NCBI GenBank assembly: GCA_963727845.1
Contig: CAVSHI010000003.1
Coordinates: 1,178,001-1,242,000, forward strand
From: JBEKTW01 sp963727845
GTDB taxonomy: Bacteria > Bacteroidota > Ignavibacteria > UBA10030 > SZUA-254
Direction of reading: 5' to 3'
Length of the DNA stretch: 64,000 nucleotides
Position 1 is the first letter of the stretch; each line of letters opens with the position of its first letter. Below, piece after piece: positions 45,740 to 53,767 of this stretch. The position numbers and the translations under genes are program-made. A model generated the notes under the pieces. It saw nothing but the letters and a program-made list of their open reading frames with translations, searched no databases and was not told the DNA's origin.

Positions 45740-46039
45740 ATGAATAAACGAGCTGAAAGAATCTTAAGGCTCGGGATAGCTATATACTTAGCCGTCCTGT
45801 TCTTGGTTTCTGTTCCCGGCCACCACCACGAAGATCACAAGGAACACGATGACTGCATCGTCTGTACGATCGCCCACCAGCTTGTTCAAGCAATCGTTTC
45901 ATTTGTACCTCCGATTGTAACCGCGTTCTTTATTCTCAAGTTAGTTCTGCTTTCTACAATTCTCATTTGCCGAACTCCCGCACCGCTTCAATCGCGCGCA
46001 CCGCCTCCCAGGCGAGACCTTTCCAGCATAACTCCCTAG
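45740..46039 (+). CDS. Small His/Cys-rich membrane protein ahead of a TonB-dependent receptor
   Basis: 99 residues: one hydrophobic segment (about 10-27), a metal-binding-like stretch GHHHEDHKEHDDCIVC (about 28-43), a second hydrophobic segment (about 55-77) and a proline-rich tail with RAPPP. It resembles small DUF2946-type proteins found beside metal-related receptors. It probably binds a metal ion in the periplasm. A similar protein precedes the second receptor near 56.5 kb. Confidence 0.65.
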   Translation: MNKRAERILRLGIAIYLAVLFLVSVPGHHHEDHKEHDDCIVCTIAHQLVQAIVSFVPPIVTAFFILKLVLLSTILICRTPAPLQSRAPPPRRDLSSITP

Positions 46040-46181
46040 AAAAAGCTGCTCACACACGGCTCGATGCTGTGTGTGATATATTTCATTTTGCATTGACCTC
46101 TAGGTCATGCAATTGTTCTTGCGTGCAATATGCATGGCTATTGCAATCAAGGTCAACACCAACTTTTATAAAGGAGAAATA

Positions 46182-48341
46182 ATGAAACCGTTTATTATGG
46201 TATTCTGCTGCCTTATCCTGGCAGTGGCAAGCCCACAGATAGTTGCCCAGAAAAATGATCAATTGCCAGATTCGCTGGCATCAACCAAAACAGATTCAAT
46301 ATCCCGAATGCATGAAAATATCATAGTTATAGGTAGGAGGCATGACGTGAATCGCATTGGCGCTTTGTCCAATGCCATTCAGCCGACTACCGTAATTACA
46401 CCAGAGGTGATATTTCTAAAGAATGCCGATGATTTTACTCAGGCCGTCACGGGTCAACCCGGCGTTTCTGTCCTCACCGGATGCAGTTCGTGCGGTTTCA
46501 AACAAATTCAAATAAATGGACTCGGCGCCAATCAAGTTACGATGCTTATGGATGGCCTACCCCTGTACACACCTGTTACGGGTTTTTACGGTGTGGATGC
46601 GCTGACGACTTCAGGGGTTACTTCCGTCAATATCTCACGCGGTCCCGGAGCCTCACTTCTGGCGCCAGGCGCCATGGGCGGTGCCATCGACGTTCGCTTT
46701 CAGGATCCCACGAAGACATCCATGACGGCGGATGCGGCCGCGGGCAATAATCAGTGGAACCATCTTTCGTTTGCAGCGACCGCCGTCGGTGACAGCGGCA
46801 GACTCGGCCTTCTCGTGGCCGCTCACCACTTTCTACAAGGTCCATGGGATGCCAACGGCACCGGCCTTTCGCAATCCCCGTATCTTAGGGACGAAAGCGC
46901 CTTAATCAGGCTGAACGGCTTAATGGGTGCGGACGAAGAGGTATCATGGAACATACGATATTCGCATAGCTACAACGAGGTTTTCGGCGCTTCCACAACC
47001 ACCGATCATCAGGGTGCAACGATTGGGCCTGCGGATACCTCTTCGACCCAAATGTTCGTCAGGGGGAATGTGAATAATCAGTTCATAGGAAATCCTATAG
47101 ATATTCTTGAATGGATCCAAACAACTCGCGATGAAGGTGCGGCCGCATTGACATGGGATTCGCCGGAATTGGGTTTATGGCAGTTACATGCAGGATTTGC
47201 CAACCAATCCCAAAATTCCATGTACGAGGGCGGAGCTGATTATGCCAACATTGACCGCGCCCTTGTATCAGATTTGCGTTGGCAGGCCATAGCCGGTGAC
47301 CACACGATCACAATAGGAGCGGACGTGAACACCGAGAGCATGAACTCGCAATCGGTATATTATTACCAGGAACTGGGAATTACTCCGGATTCCTACGTAA
47401 ATACCTATGGCGGCGGTTACGCTCAAGATACTTGGAACTTTGGAAATGAACGCGATTTGAGTGTGGCGCTGCGCGCTGATAATATTTACGTAAATTGGGT
47501 CGACAAACCCAACTCGGCGATAACTAATTTCATAGCTGCGCCACGAGCGAGCTTGCGCTGGGAATTTACCGAAGGCCTGACGGGACGCCTGTCTGCGGGT
47601 TTGGGATGGCGCGCGCCGCTCACCTTCTTCGAATTGGATCACGGCCTTTTAGATAACGGGTTCGACATAGGCGTGACAGAACTGGAAAAGGCCGAAGGAG
47701 CGGGGGGCTCACTGGCGTTTGAAAAAGGATCGTGGACATTCACAGCGTCAGCCTATGCCACGTCGGTAACGGGTCTTGAATACGTGGACCAGGACCCGAC
47801 GTTGGCACGGCCACTCTTGCTCAGCGATTCCACCAAGATGTTCTTTCTCGACGAGGATGTTCAGATCGATTGGTTCGCGAATCAATGGCTCGATCTCGGA
47901 GCAGGCATTGCCCACCAGGACATTCCCGCCTCGTACAAAGCGGATGAACTTGTGGCTGCGCAGGAAACCGAAGCCAACGGACATATCGGAATATCTTCGG
48001 AAATCATCGCACTTTCCAGCGACATAACCTGGATCGCATCGCGTGACCTGACCCCATACGGTTATGGAGGTCACTATAACGCATTTCAAAACGGTGTTGC
48101 CAGCGATCCTAAGCTTACCAGGGCTCCAAGTTATTTCTTGATTAATCTCAAAGCGGTCCGGAGCCTAGGTTCCAATGTGGATCTATACACGGGAGCCGAA
48201 AATCTGCTTAACTATACCCAAGCCGGGTCAGCCAATGACGAGCCGCATTTTTTTGATCAGGATGGGAATTTCAACACATCGCATATTTGGGGACCGTTGC
48301 GTGGACGTCAAATCTATGCCGGGTTACGCATAAAGATATAA
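46182..48341 (+). CDS. TonB-dependent outer-membrane receptor
   Basis: 719 residues from ATG 46182, preceded by aaaggagaa; the longer upstream frame has no such site. Signal peptide about 1-22 (PFIMVFCCLILAVASPQIVA). The plug has GCSSCGFKQIQINGLGANQV, a cysteine pair seen in receptors near metal-transport genes, then TMLMDGLPLYTP and SRGPGASLLAPGAMGGAI. The beta-barrel ends RGRQIYAGLRIKI with the usual terminal aromatic/hydrophobic pattern. A metal chelate ligand is inferred from neighbours. ExbB, ExbD and TonB follow in the same direction. Confidence 0.9.
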   Translation: MKPFIMVFCCLILAVASPQIVAQKNDQLPDSLASTKTDSISRMHENIIVIGRRHDVNRIGALSNAIQPTTVITPEVIFLKNADDFTQAVTGQPGVSVLTGCSSCGFKQIQINGLGANQVTMLMDGLPLYTPVTGFYGVDALTTSGVTSVNISRGPGASLLAPGAMGGAIDVRFQDPTKTSMTADAAAGNNQWNHLSFAATAVGDSGRLGLLVAAHHFLQGPWDANGTGLSQSPYLRDESALIRLNGLMGADEEVSWNIRYSHSYNEVFGASTTTDHQGATIGPADTSSTQMFVRGNVNNQFIGNPIDILEWIQTTRDEGAAALTWDSPELGLWQLHAGFANQSQNSMYEGGADYANIDRALVSDLRWQAIAGDHTITIGADVNTESMNSQSVYYYQELGITPDSYVNTYGGGYAQDTWNFGNERDLSVALRADNIYVNWVDKPNSAITNFIAAPRASLRWEFTEGLTGRLSAGLGWRAPLTFFELDHGLLDNGFDIGVTELEKAEGAGGSLAFEKGSWTFTASAYATSVTGLEYVDQDPTLARPLLLSDSTKMFFLDEDVQIDWFANQWLDLGAGIAHQDIPASYKADELVAAQETEANGHIGISSEIIALSSDITWIASRDLTPYGYGGHYNAFQNGVASDPKLTRAPSYFLINLKAVRSLGSNVDLYTGAENLLNYTQAGSANDEPHFFDQDGNFNTSHIWGPLRGRQIYAGLRIKI

Positions 48342-48347
48342 CATTTC

Positions 48348-48387
48348 CCTACATACAGGTTTCTTTTTTATGGAGCCTGTATGTAGG
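48348..48387 (+). terminator. 12-bp stem hairpin between receptor and exbB
   Basis: Perfect stem cctacatacagg/cctgtatgtagg with a 16-nt loop, followed by tgattttt. A partial terminator would lower exbB-exbD-tonB expression relative to the receptor; exbB has its own site aaggagaatct. Confidence 0.7.
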
Positions 48388-48408
48388 TGATTTTTCTAAG
48401 GAGAATCT

Positions 48409-49056
48409 ATGGTTCATTTAATCGATAATCTCACACCTGCCCTGTTATTGCTGGAAGAGACAATTCTGGCCCTGTTAGTTGTTTTAGAAGTCGCCATTCT
48501 AGCAATATTTGTTTGGCGTTTACGGTCCCTTTCCCAAGTGAATGGCGATCCAACCAAATGGATCAAGAGACTGACACAAAACATGAAGCAAAGCGGCCTT
48601 GGCATAATCACAGTGGAAGGTAAAGACGCCAATACCGTATCAGGCCGCATAGTGAAAACAGCATTGGAGAACTGGGGACTCGCGCCCGAAGCTTTGGAAA
48701 AAGTATTTGAGGCGCAAGAGTCGATGGAGAAAAGGGGATTGGATCAGGGACTTTCTTTTCTCGGTACAGTTGGTGCAAACGCTCCATTCCTGGGCTTGAC
48801 AGGCACTGTGATTGGGATTCTCGTTGCGTTTGATCGCTTTGCAGCATCGGCTGGAAAAGGCAGCACGGAAGTCATGGTTGCCATATCACAGGCTTTGGTG
48901 GCTACGGCCATCGGACTTCTGGTAGCCATTCCCGCAGTGGTTTTTTATAACATTTTACGCAACCGCAGTAAAATGATTTTGGAACAGTCAAGAGAGGTTC
49001 AAGCGCTCATTCTTGCGAGAACCCTGCATGCCACCTTTATGCATCCGGAGGTGTAA
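48409..49056 (+). CDS. exbB: ExbB/TolQ/MotA-family proton channel
   Basis: 215 residues with three membrane spans. The TolQ/ExbB core FLGTVGANAPFLGLTGTVIG and GKGSTEVMVAISQALVATAIGLLVAIPAVVFYN are clear. With ExbD and TonB it powers the outer-membrane receptor by the proton gradient. Placement after a receptor and before exbD and tonB favours ExbB over TolQ. Confidence 0.93.
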   Translation: MVHLIDNLTPALLLLEETILALLVVLEVAILAIFVWRLRSLSQVNGDPTKWIKRLTQNMKQSGLGIITVEGKDANTVSGRIVKTALENWGLAPEALEKVFEAQESMEKRGLDQGLSFLGTVGANAPFLGLTGTVIGILVAFDRFAASAGKGSTEVMVAISQALVATAIGLLVAIPAVVFYNILRNRSKMILEQSREVQALILARTLHATFMHPEV

Positions 49057-49057
49057 C

Positions 49058-49471
49058 ATGGCCGGATCCTCACACCACGATGATGAAGAGATCATGACCA
49101 GCATCAACATCACGCCTCTGGTAGATATTTTTCTGGTCTTATTAATCATTTTCATGATTACCAGTACCGTACTTGATCAACGAGAGATAAATATTAATCT
49201 GCCTAAAGCTGCAAATGCCGGGTCAGTGGCACCGAAGGCTTCGGGATTAGTTATGGATAAGGAAAAGAACCTGTTCCTTGATGGCGTACCGTCGGATTCT
49301 GCATCGATCGTGGCACAACTTCGAAATGCCGTCATGAAAGATCCGGATCACCAGGTTCTCATTGCCGCAGATCAGGATTTGGCGTACCGCGAGATTGTTC
49401 GATTGATCGATATAGTGCGTGGAGCGGGGATTACCAAATACGCGCTCAAAGTTGTCAGGAGCCATTTATGA
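49058..49471 (+). CDS. exbD: ExbD/TolR-family protein
   Basis: 137 residues from ATG 49058, which overlaps the exbB end region by its ggaggtgtaac ribosome site. One membrane span; the key Asp is in SINITPLVDIFLVLLIIFM. The periplasmic part ends VRGAGITKYALKV. Its stop overlaps the tonB ATG by 4 bp. Confidence 0.92.
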   Translation: MAGSSHHDDEEIMTSINITPLVDIFLVLLIIFMITSTVLDQREININLPKAANAGSVAPKASGLVMDKEKNLFLDGVPSDSASIVAQLRNAVMKDPDHQVLIAADQDLAYREIVRLIDIVRGAGITKYALKVVRSHL

Positions 49472-50208
49472 TTGCATCTGTGCTGCATTCGAAACGTACG
49501 CGACCACGCATGTTTTCCAGAATAAACGGAGCTATTCATTTGAATGCACCGCCTGAAAACATTTTTGGGAAAATCAATCTGCTGTTCGCCCTATTTTTCA
49601 TTTTCATCATTGCAACGGTTTTTCATTTTGGAGGTGAAGCATTGCCTTCTACCGCAATCGAACAAGATATGGTGCAAATCGTTCAAGTAGCGGCGCCCCC
49701 GCCGCCTGTGGTTCAACAAGTCAAGCTGGCTCCCAAACCTCCTCTGACCAAGCCGGACCCCGACCAACCCGCTCCGATTGCTCCACCCAAAAGCGCGCCG
49801 CCGCCGCCCGTTTTTGGTCTTCCTGAAAATGCCACAAGTCCAACGGGAGATATGGCCGTTGCCACCGGCAATACGTTGATGAAGCAAGCTGACTCTGTGG
49901 TACAAAGGGCACCCCCTCCAAGGTCAGCACCTCCGGTACGGTTGGACAGACAACCGGCAGTATTAAATCGGGTCATTCCAGACTATCCTTCATGGGCCGA
50001 GGAGCAGGGCGTTACAGCCATCGTCCAGTTAGAGGTAACTATTGACGCGCAGGGTCAAGTACAAAATGTCACAATTGTAAAATCCGGCGGAAATGATTTT
50101 ACGCGCAATGCGATCAAGGCGGTAAAAGCGACCCGGTTTCAGCCCTATATAAAAAACGGTGTTGCGCTCCCGGCACAATTTCTTTTCACGTACAGCTTTA
50201 TACTTTGA
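49468..50208 (+). CDS. tonB: TonB energy-transducing protein
   Basis: 246 residues. One N-terminal span (about 32-55), a long proline-rich periplasmic spacer (residues 70-115; PPPPVVQQVKLAPKPP), and a C-terminal TonB domain with IPDYPSWAEEQGVTAIVQLE, GNDFTRNAIKAVKATRFQPY and PAQFLFTYSFIL. Dedicated to the neighbouring receptor by position. Confidence 0.92.
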   Translation: MIASVLHSKRTRPRMFSRINGAIHLNAPPENIFGKINLLFALFFIFIIATVFHFGGEALPSTAIEQDMVQIVQVAAPPPPVVQQVKLAPKPPLTKPDPDQPAPIAPPKSAPPPPVFGLPENATSPTGDMAVATGNTLMKQADSVVQRAPPPRSAPPVRLDRQPAVLNRVIPDYPSWAEEQGVTAIVQLEVTIDAQGQVQNVTIVKSGGNDFTRNAIKAVKATRFQPYIKNGVALPAQFLFTYSFIL

Positions 50209-50284
50209 AAATTTTATGGACCCAAACGCCCACAGATAATTGAAGATAGTCCCGGCGGAGTCGTGTCATAGAGAAAACCGTACT

Positions 50285-50917
50285 ATGGAGAAAAGACAGC
50301 TCTACAAGATTGCTTTCGGCTTGAGTATTTTGACGATCATTTCATGTTTGCTTGAAGCCATATTTTCGCTCTATTTTGGATATGCCGACCAAACCCTGAC
50401 GCTGTTCGGTTTCGGCATTGATAGCCTTATTGAAACAGCCTCTGCAGTTGGAATTGCTCACCTGATAACGAGAATTCGAAACAACAATAACGTGGTGAGA
50501 GATGACTTTGAACAATTCGCCTTGAAGGTCACTGGTGTTTCATTCTATGTTCTGTCTTTGACATTGGCGTTCAGTGCAATCGTGGCAGCGGTGACCAATC
50601 ATAAGCCAGAGACAACCGTTCCAGGCCTCATCATCTCTCTTCTATCAATACTCATGATGATGGGTTTGATGGTGGCGAAACTTCGTGTTGGGAGGGATCT
50701 GAATTCTCGACCGATCATTGCAGACGGCAACTGTACAAAAGTCTGCATCCAAATGTCCCTGACACTATTGATTGCGAGCCTGATATATCAGATTACGAAC
50801 ATTGGATATGTTGATGCTGTCGGCTCAGTTGTGATTGCTTATTTTTCTTACCGGGAAGGCGCTGAATGTCTGGAAAAAGGAAAGAAAAACGTTTCTTGCG
50901 GCTGTGGGAGCGAATGA
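50285..50917 (+). CDS. CDF-like cation transporter with altered metal site
   Basis: 210 residues from ATG 50285, with about six membrane spans. The overall plan is that of cation diffusion facilitators without the long C-terminal domain. The TM2 site is FGFGIDSLIE (DxxxE rather than DxxxD), and the TM5 site, usually HxxxD, reads ADGNCTKVC (CxxxC). The protein ends CGCGSE. These thiol positions suggest a soft metal, but this is inference. It follows tonB by 76 bp and is likely part of the same operon. Confidence 0.75.
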   Translation: MEKRQLYKIAFGLSILTIISCLLEAIFSLYFGYADQTLTLFGFGIDSLIETASAVGIAHLITRIRNNNNVVRDDFEQFALKVTGVSFYVLSLTLAFSAIVAAVTNHKPETTVPGLIISLLSILMMMGLMVAKLRVGRDLNSRPIIADGNCTKVCIQMSLTLLIASLIYQITNIGYVDAVGSVVIAYFSYREGAECLEKGKKNVSCGCGSE

Positions 50918-50995
50918 ATTCCTGCCACTCGCCAATTCGTTTCCGTGAGGTTCTGGTAGCGGGAGGCTGAAGGTTCATCTCGGGGTTGCCAAAAA

Positions 50996-51025
50996 AAAAG
51001 CCGATTCGTTGCAGAATCGGCTTTT
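50996..51025. terminator. Bidirectional intrinsic terminator
   Basis: Perfect 12-bp stem aaaagccgattc/gaatcggctttt, loop gttgca. On the minus strand it is followed by nine T. It lies between the plus-strand receptor/TonB operon and the minus-strand ATPase. The rest of the 50918-51420 spacer shows no convincing gene. Confidence 0.85.
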
Positions 51026-51420
51026 GGAGTAGCGGGGGCGGAACATTGAAAAACCTAAAACACTGAACCGTGTGTTTGAGTACGTTTTTTGACCACTTTC
51101 TCCGGAGGGGTAAGTAGGAGCGGCAGGAACATCGGATGTTGTACAACTTTATGAAATGTCGGAATTGGCGATTTGATCCCTCTTTCCCTCTTTTGAGATC
51201 TCGCTGAACTCGAAGGCTTGACTCTGCTTGGAGAGGGACCCGCGACGGACACGATAGAAAGATCCTGCAAATACCGGAGGAATTGCTTTATGCGGCCGTT
51301 TTGGAGGAGGTCAGGTGAACATCCTGGGTTCTCGTGGCCCTCGTGCAATTGCCAAGTCTCCGTTTTCCAAAGATCCGAAATGACTCACTATTAGGGGATC
51401 AGGTGAGTTCGTTAGCGCGA

Positions 51421-53409
51421 TTACGACCGCCAACCAATCAAGCGAGCCGAATTTGCTATCACGGGAATGGAAGAAAGTTCGTGCAACAATGCACCGGTGA
51501 TGGGGGTAAGTACGCCAATTGTTGTCAACACCACGGCGACCACTAACACGCCAAGTGAAAAGTACAGATTTTGACGAATAGCTTCCATCGCCTTCCGAGC
51601 CAGTCGGACGAGTTCGGGCAATTTGGAAAGATCGTCTGAGAGCAAGGTGATTTCTGCCGTTTCGATCGCAACATCAGTACCAGTGATTCCCATCGCAACT
51701 CCTACGTCAGAAACAGCTAACGCAGGGCCGTCATTGACACCGTCACCAACGAAGGCAACGCTATGATTCTCCTTTTGGAATCGTCTGACAATTTCAACCT
51801 TATCCTGCGGTAACATTTCAGCGTGCACATCGTTAATTCCGAGAAGATCGCCTGCATATTGAGCAGGCATGGCAATATCTCCGGTTACTAAGAGCGTGCG
51901 AATACCCATGGATCGGAAATCATTGATGATGGCACGGGCATCCTCCCTGATATGATCCTCAAAAACAAGGATCCCTTGCAGCTTCTTATCGGCGGCCATT
52001 GAAATAGCAGTGCAACCTCGTCTTGCTTGCGGGAGTTCCTTTACTGTTATCGAATCGGGCATGGTAACGCCCAGACTCAGCAGCAGACTTGATTTCCCAA
52101 GGATAATCTCGTGTGAATCAAGATGCGCTAAAACCCCCATGCCGGGTAACGGCTGAAAATCGATCGGATCGGCAGGATGAATAGCGCTTGCATCTGCAAG
52201 TTTCAGGACAGCTTGTCCAAGAGAATGCTCACTGAATTTCTCTGCCACCGCCGCCCAATACAGAATCTGTGCTTCATCCATCGACCCGAGAGGAATGATC
52301 TCTGTCAGTTTTGGCTTTCCATAGGTTAATGTTCCGGTTTTATCAAAGATGATTGTATCAATTTTTGCGAAGTTTTCAATGGTCGCACCTCTTTTTACAA
52401 GGCTACCTCGCAGTGCAGCATTGCCGATCGAAGCAACAAGCGCTGTTGGAGTAGCCAATACCATAACGCATGGGCAGAAAACAATAAGCATCGTAATCGC
52501 ACGCAGAATATCTCCGCTCCACCACCACAGTCCCAAACCAAGGAGTAGCGCCGCCGGCGTGTAAAGCTTTGCATAACGATTTAAGATCCGCTCGACAGGA
52601 GCTTTTTCCAATTGCGCCTCGATAATCATGCGGCGAATCCTGCCGAGTGTCGTTTCTTGTCCGATGGTCGTTGTTTCAACCTCCAGTGCCCCGAGTTCCA
52701 CAAGGCTCCCGGCGAACACCGAGCCACCCGGTTGCCTTTCAACCAGCATTGATTCCCCTGTAATAGCAGATTCATTGATTGTAGCCGAGCCTCGGAGCAC
52801 TCTTCCGTCAACCGGGATTCGTTCCCCCGAGCGAACAAGCAAAATATCTCCAACAACCACCTCCTCGAGACGGACGACAATGTCCTTTTCGTTCATTCGC
52901 TTTGTGACCCTGTCAGGGAGGAGCTTTTCGATAGATTCAAGCGCTTTCCCGGATCGCGCCGCGACAAAGTTCTCGAGCATTCCCCCAAGCAATAATAGTA
53001 CGGAAACGACCGCTGCGGCCGGATATTGGCCAATGGCGATTGCCGCAGCAGTTGCCACTGAAACGGGAATATCCGCCGTGAAATCTCTTCTGCGGATGCC
53101 CTGGAGTGCAGAATACCAAATGAATGCTGAACCGATGAAGGCGCATGCCACATAGAGAAAGAAACCCTGTGAAGACGCTGTCTTGCCGTAGAACAAACCT
53201 TCAGGGTTAAAGCTGAGCGCTGCCAGCAGCAACATGGCGCTCACCAGGGTCGCAAGGCTCGCCGGTTCAAAGAGGAATCGCCGATACTGATTCGAATAAG
53301 AGCGAATCCTTTTTGCACAGGTAACACAGAAATTACGTGCATCGACGAAGAGATTCTTATTGAGCTGTTCGGTTTGATTGACCATACGATGTGCCGAGGG
53401 CTTAATCAA
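51421..53409 (-). CDS. Heavy-metal P1B-type ATPase
   Basis: About 662 residues from TTG 53409; ATG 53385 would remove eight. There is no N-terminal HMA domain, only FCVTCAKRIRSYSNQYRRF with two cysteines. Core motifs: INESAITGESMLVE, the membrane CPC in IVFCPCVMVLATPTA, the phosphorylation site DKTGTLTYGKP, and VGDGVNDGPALAVSDVGVAMG. The usual SEHP motif reads SEHSLGQAV. The last helix region HELSSIPVIANSARL differs from typical Cu or Zn exporters, so the metal is not assigned. Exports a metal from the cytoplasm. Confidence 0.9.
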   Translation of the reverse strand: MIKPSAHRMVNQTEQLNKNLFVDARNFCVTCAKRIRSYSNQYRRFLFEPASLATLVSAMLLLAALSFNPEGLFYGKTASSQGFFLYVACAFIGSAFIWYSALQGIRRRDFTADIPVSVATAAAIAIGQYPAAAVVSVLLLLGGMLENFVAARSGKALESIEKLLPDRVTKRMNEKDIVVRLEEVVVGDILLVRSGERIPVDGRVLRGSATINESAITGESMLVERQPGGSVFAGSLVELGALEVETTTIGQETTLGRIRRMIIEAQLEKAPVERILNRYAKLYTPAALLLGLGLWWWSGDILRAITMLIVFCPCVMVLATPTALVASIGNAALRGSLVKRGATIENFAKIDTIIFDKTGTLTYGKPKLTEIIPLGSMDEAQILYWAAVAEKFSEHSLGQAVLKLADASAIHPADPIDFQPLPGMGVLAHLDSHEIILGKSSLLLSLGVTMPDSITVKELPQARRGCTAISMAADKKLQGILVFEDHIREDARAIINDFRSMGIRTLLVTGDIAMPAQYAGDLLGINDVHAEMLPQDKVEIVRRFQKENHSVAFVGDGVNDGPALAVSDVGVAMGITGTDVAIETAEITLLSDDLSKLPELVRLARKAMEAIRQNLYFSLGVLVVAVVLTTIGVLTPITGALLHELSSIPVIANSARLIGWRS

Positions 53410-53435
53410 TTTGCCATGTTATCTCTTTTTGTCAA

Positions 53436-53681
53436 CTAACTATTACCACGAGTGTTGAGACCTCTTCGCAACAATTCCGCTCTCAGACAACCGCAACTCT
53501 TGGTATTTCCGTTCTTAAGATTTCCCGCCCTGACGGTCGTCGTCTTACCACAACTGCATTTGCAGAGCCAATACCTCGAGTGGTTCTTAATATCAGCCAA
53601 ACGCACGACAGTCAGGCGGGTGAATCTTCGACCCACCAGGTTCCTCTGCGGGGGCAATTTCTGGCTTGATTCTTCAGTCAT
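53436..53681 (-). CDS. Small zinc-ribbon protein of phage/homing-endonuclease-associated type
   Basis: 81 residues. The sequence GRRFTRLTVVRLADIKN, YWLCKCSCGKTTTVRAGNLK and NTKSCGCLRAEL matches a small domain common in phage proteins and next to HNH or AP2 domains, with CxC and CGC pairs that could hold zinc. It probably binds nucleic acid. It lies between the P1B ATPase and the second receptor, both on the same strand, with no sign of a prophage nearby. Confidence 0.7.
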   Translation of the reverse strand: MTEESSQKLPPQRNLVGRRFTRLTVVRLADIKNHSRYWLCKCSCGKTTTVRAGNLKNGNTKSCGCLRAELLRRGLNTRGNS

Positions 53682-53767
53682 GTTCGTTCATCCCATCCTC
53701 ATGTATGAAACCAGCGAATCTATTATTCAGTCTCCTCGCCTGTGGATGAGCGCTTCGGGTCGGAATC

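Noticed and set aside
51026..51110. tRNA gene or tRNA relic on the minus strand next to the terminator
   Set aside because: cgcccccgctactcc resembles a tRNA 3' end, but no acceptor partner, D-arm or anticodon arm can be drawn.
51055..51348. 97-codon minus-strand frame downstream of the P1B ATPase
   Set aside because: TTG start, no ribosome site, no recognisable protein features.
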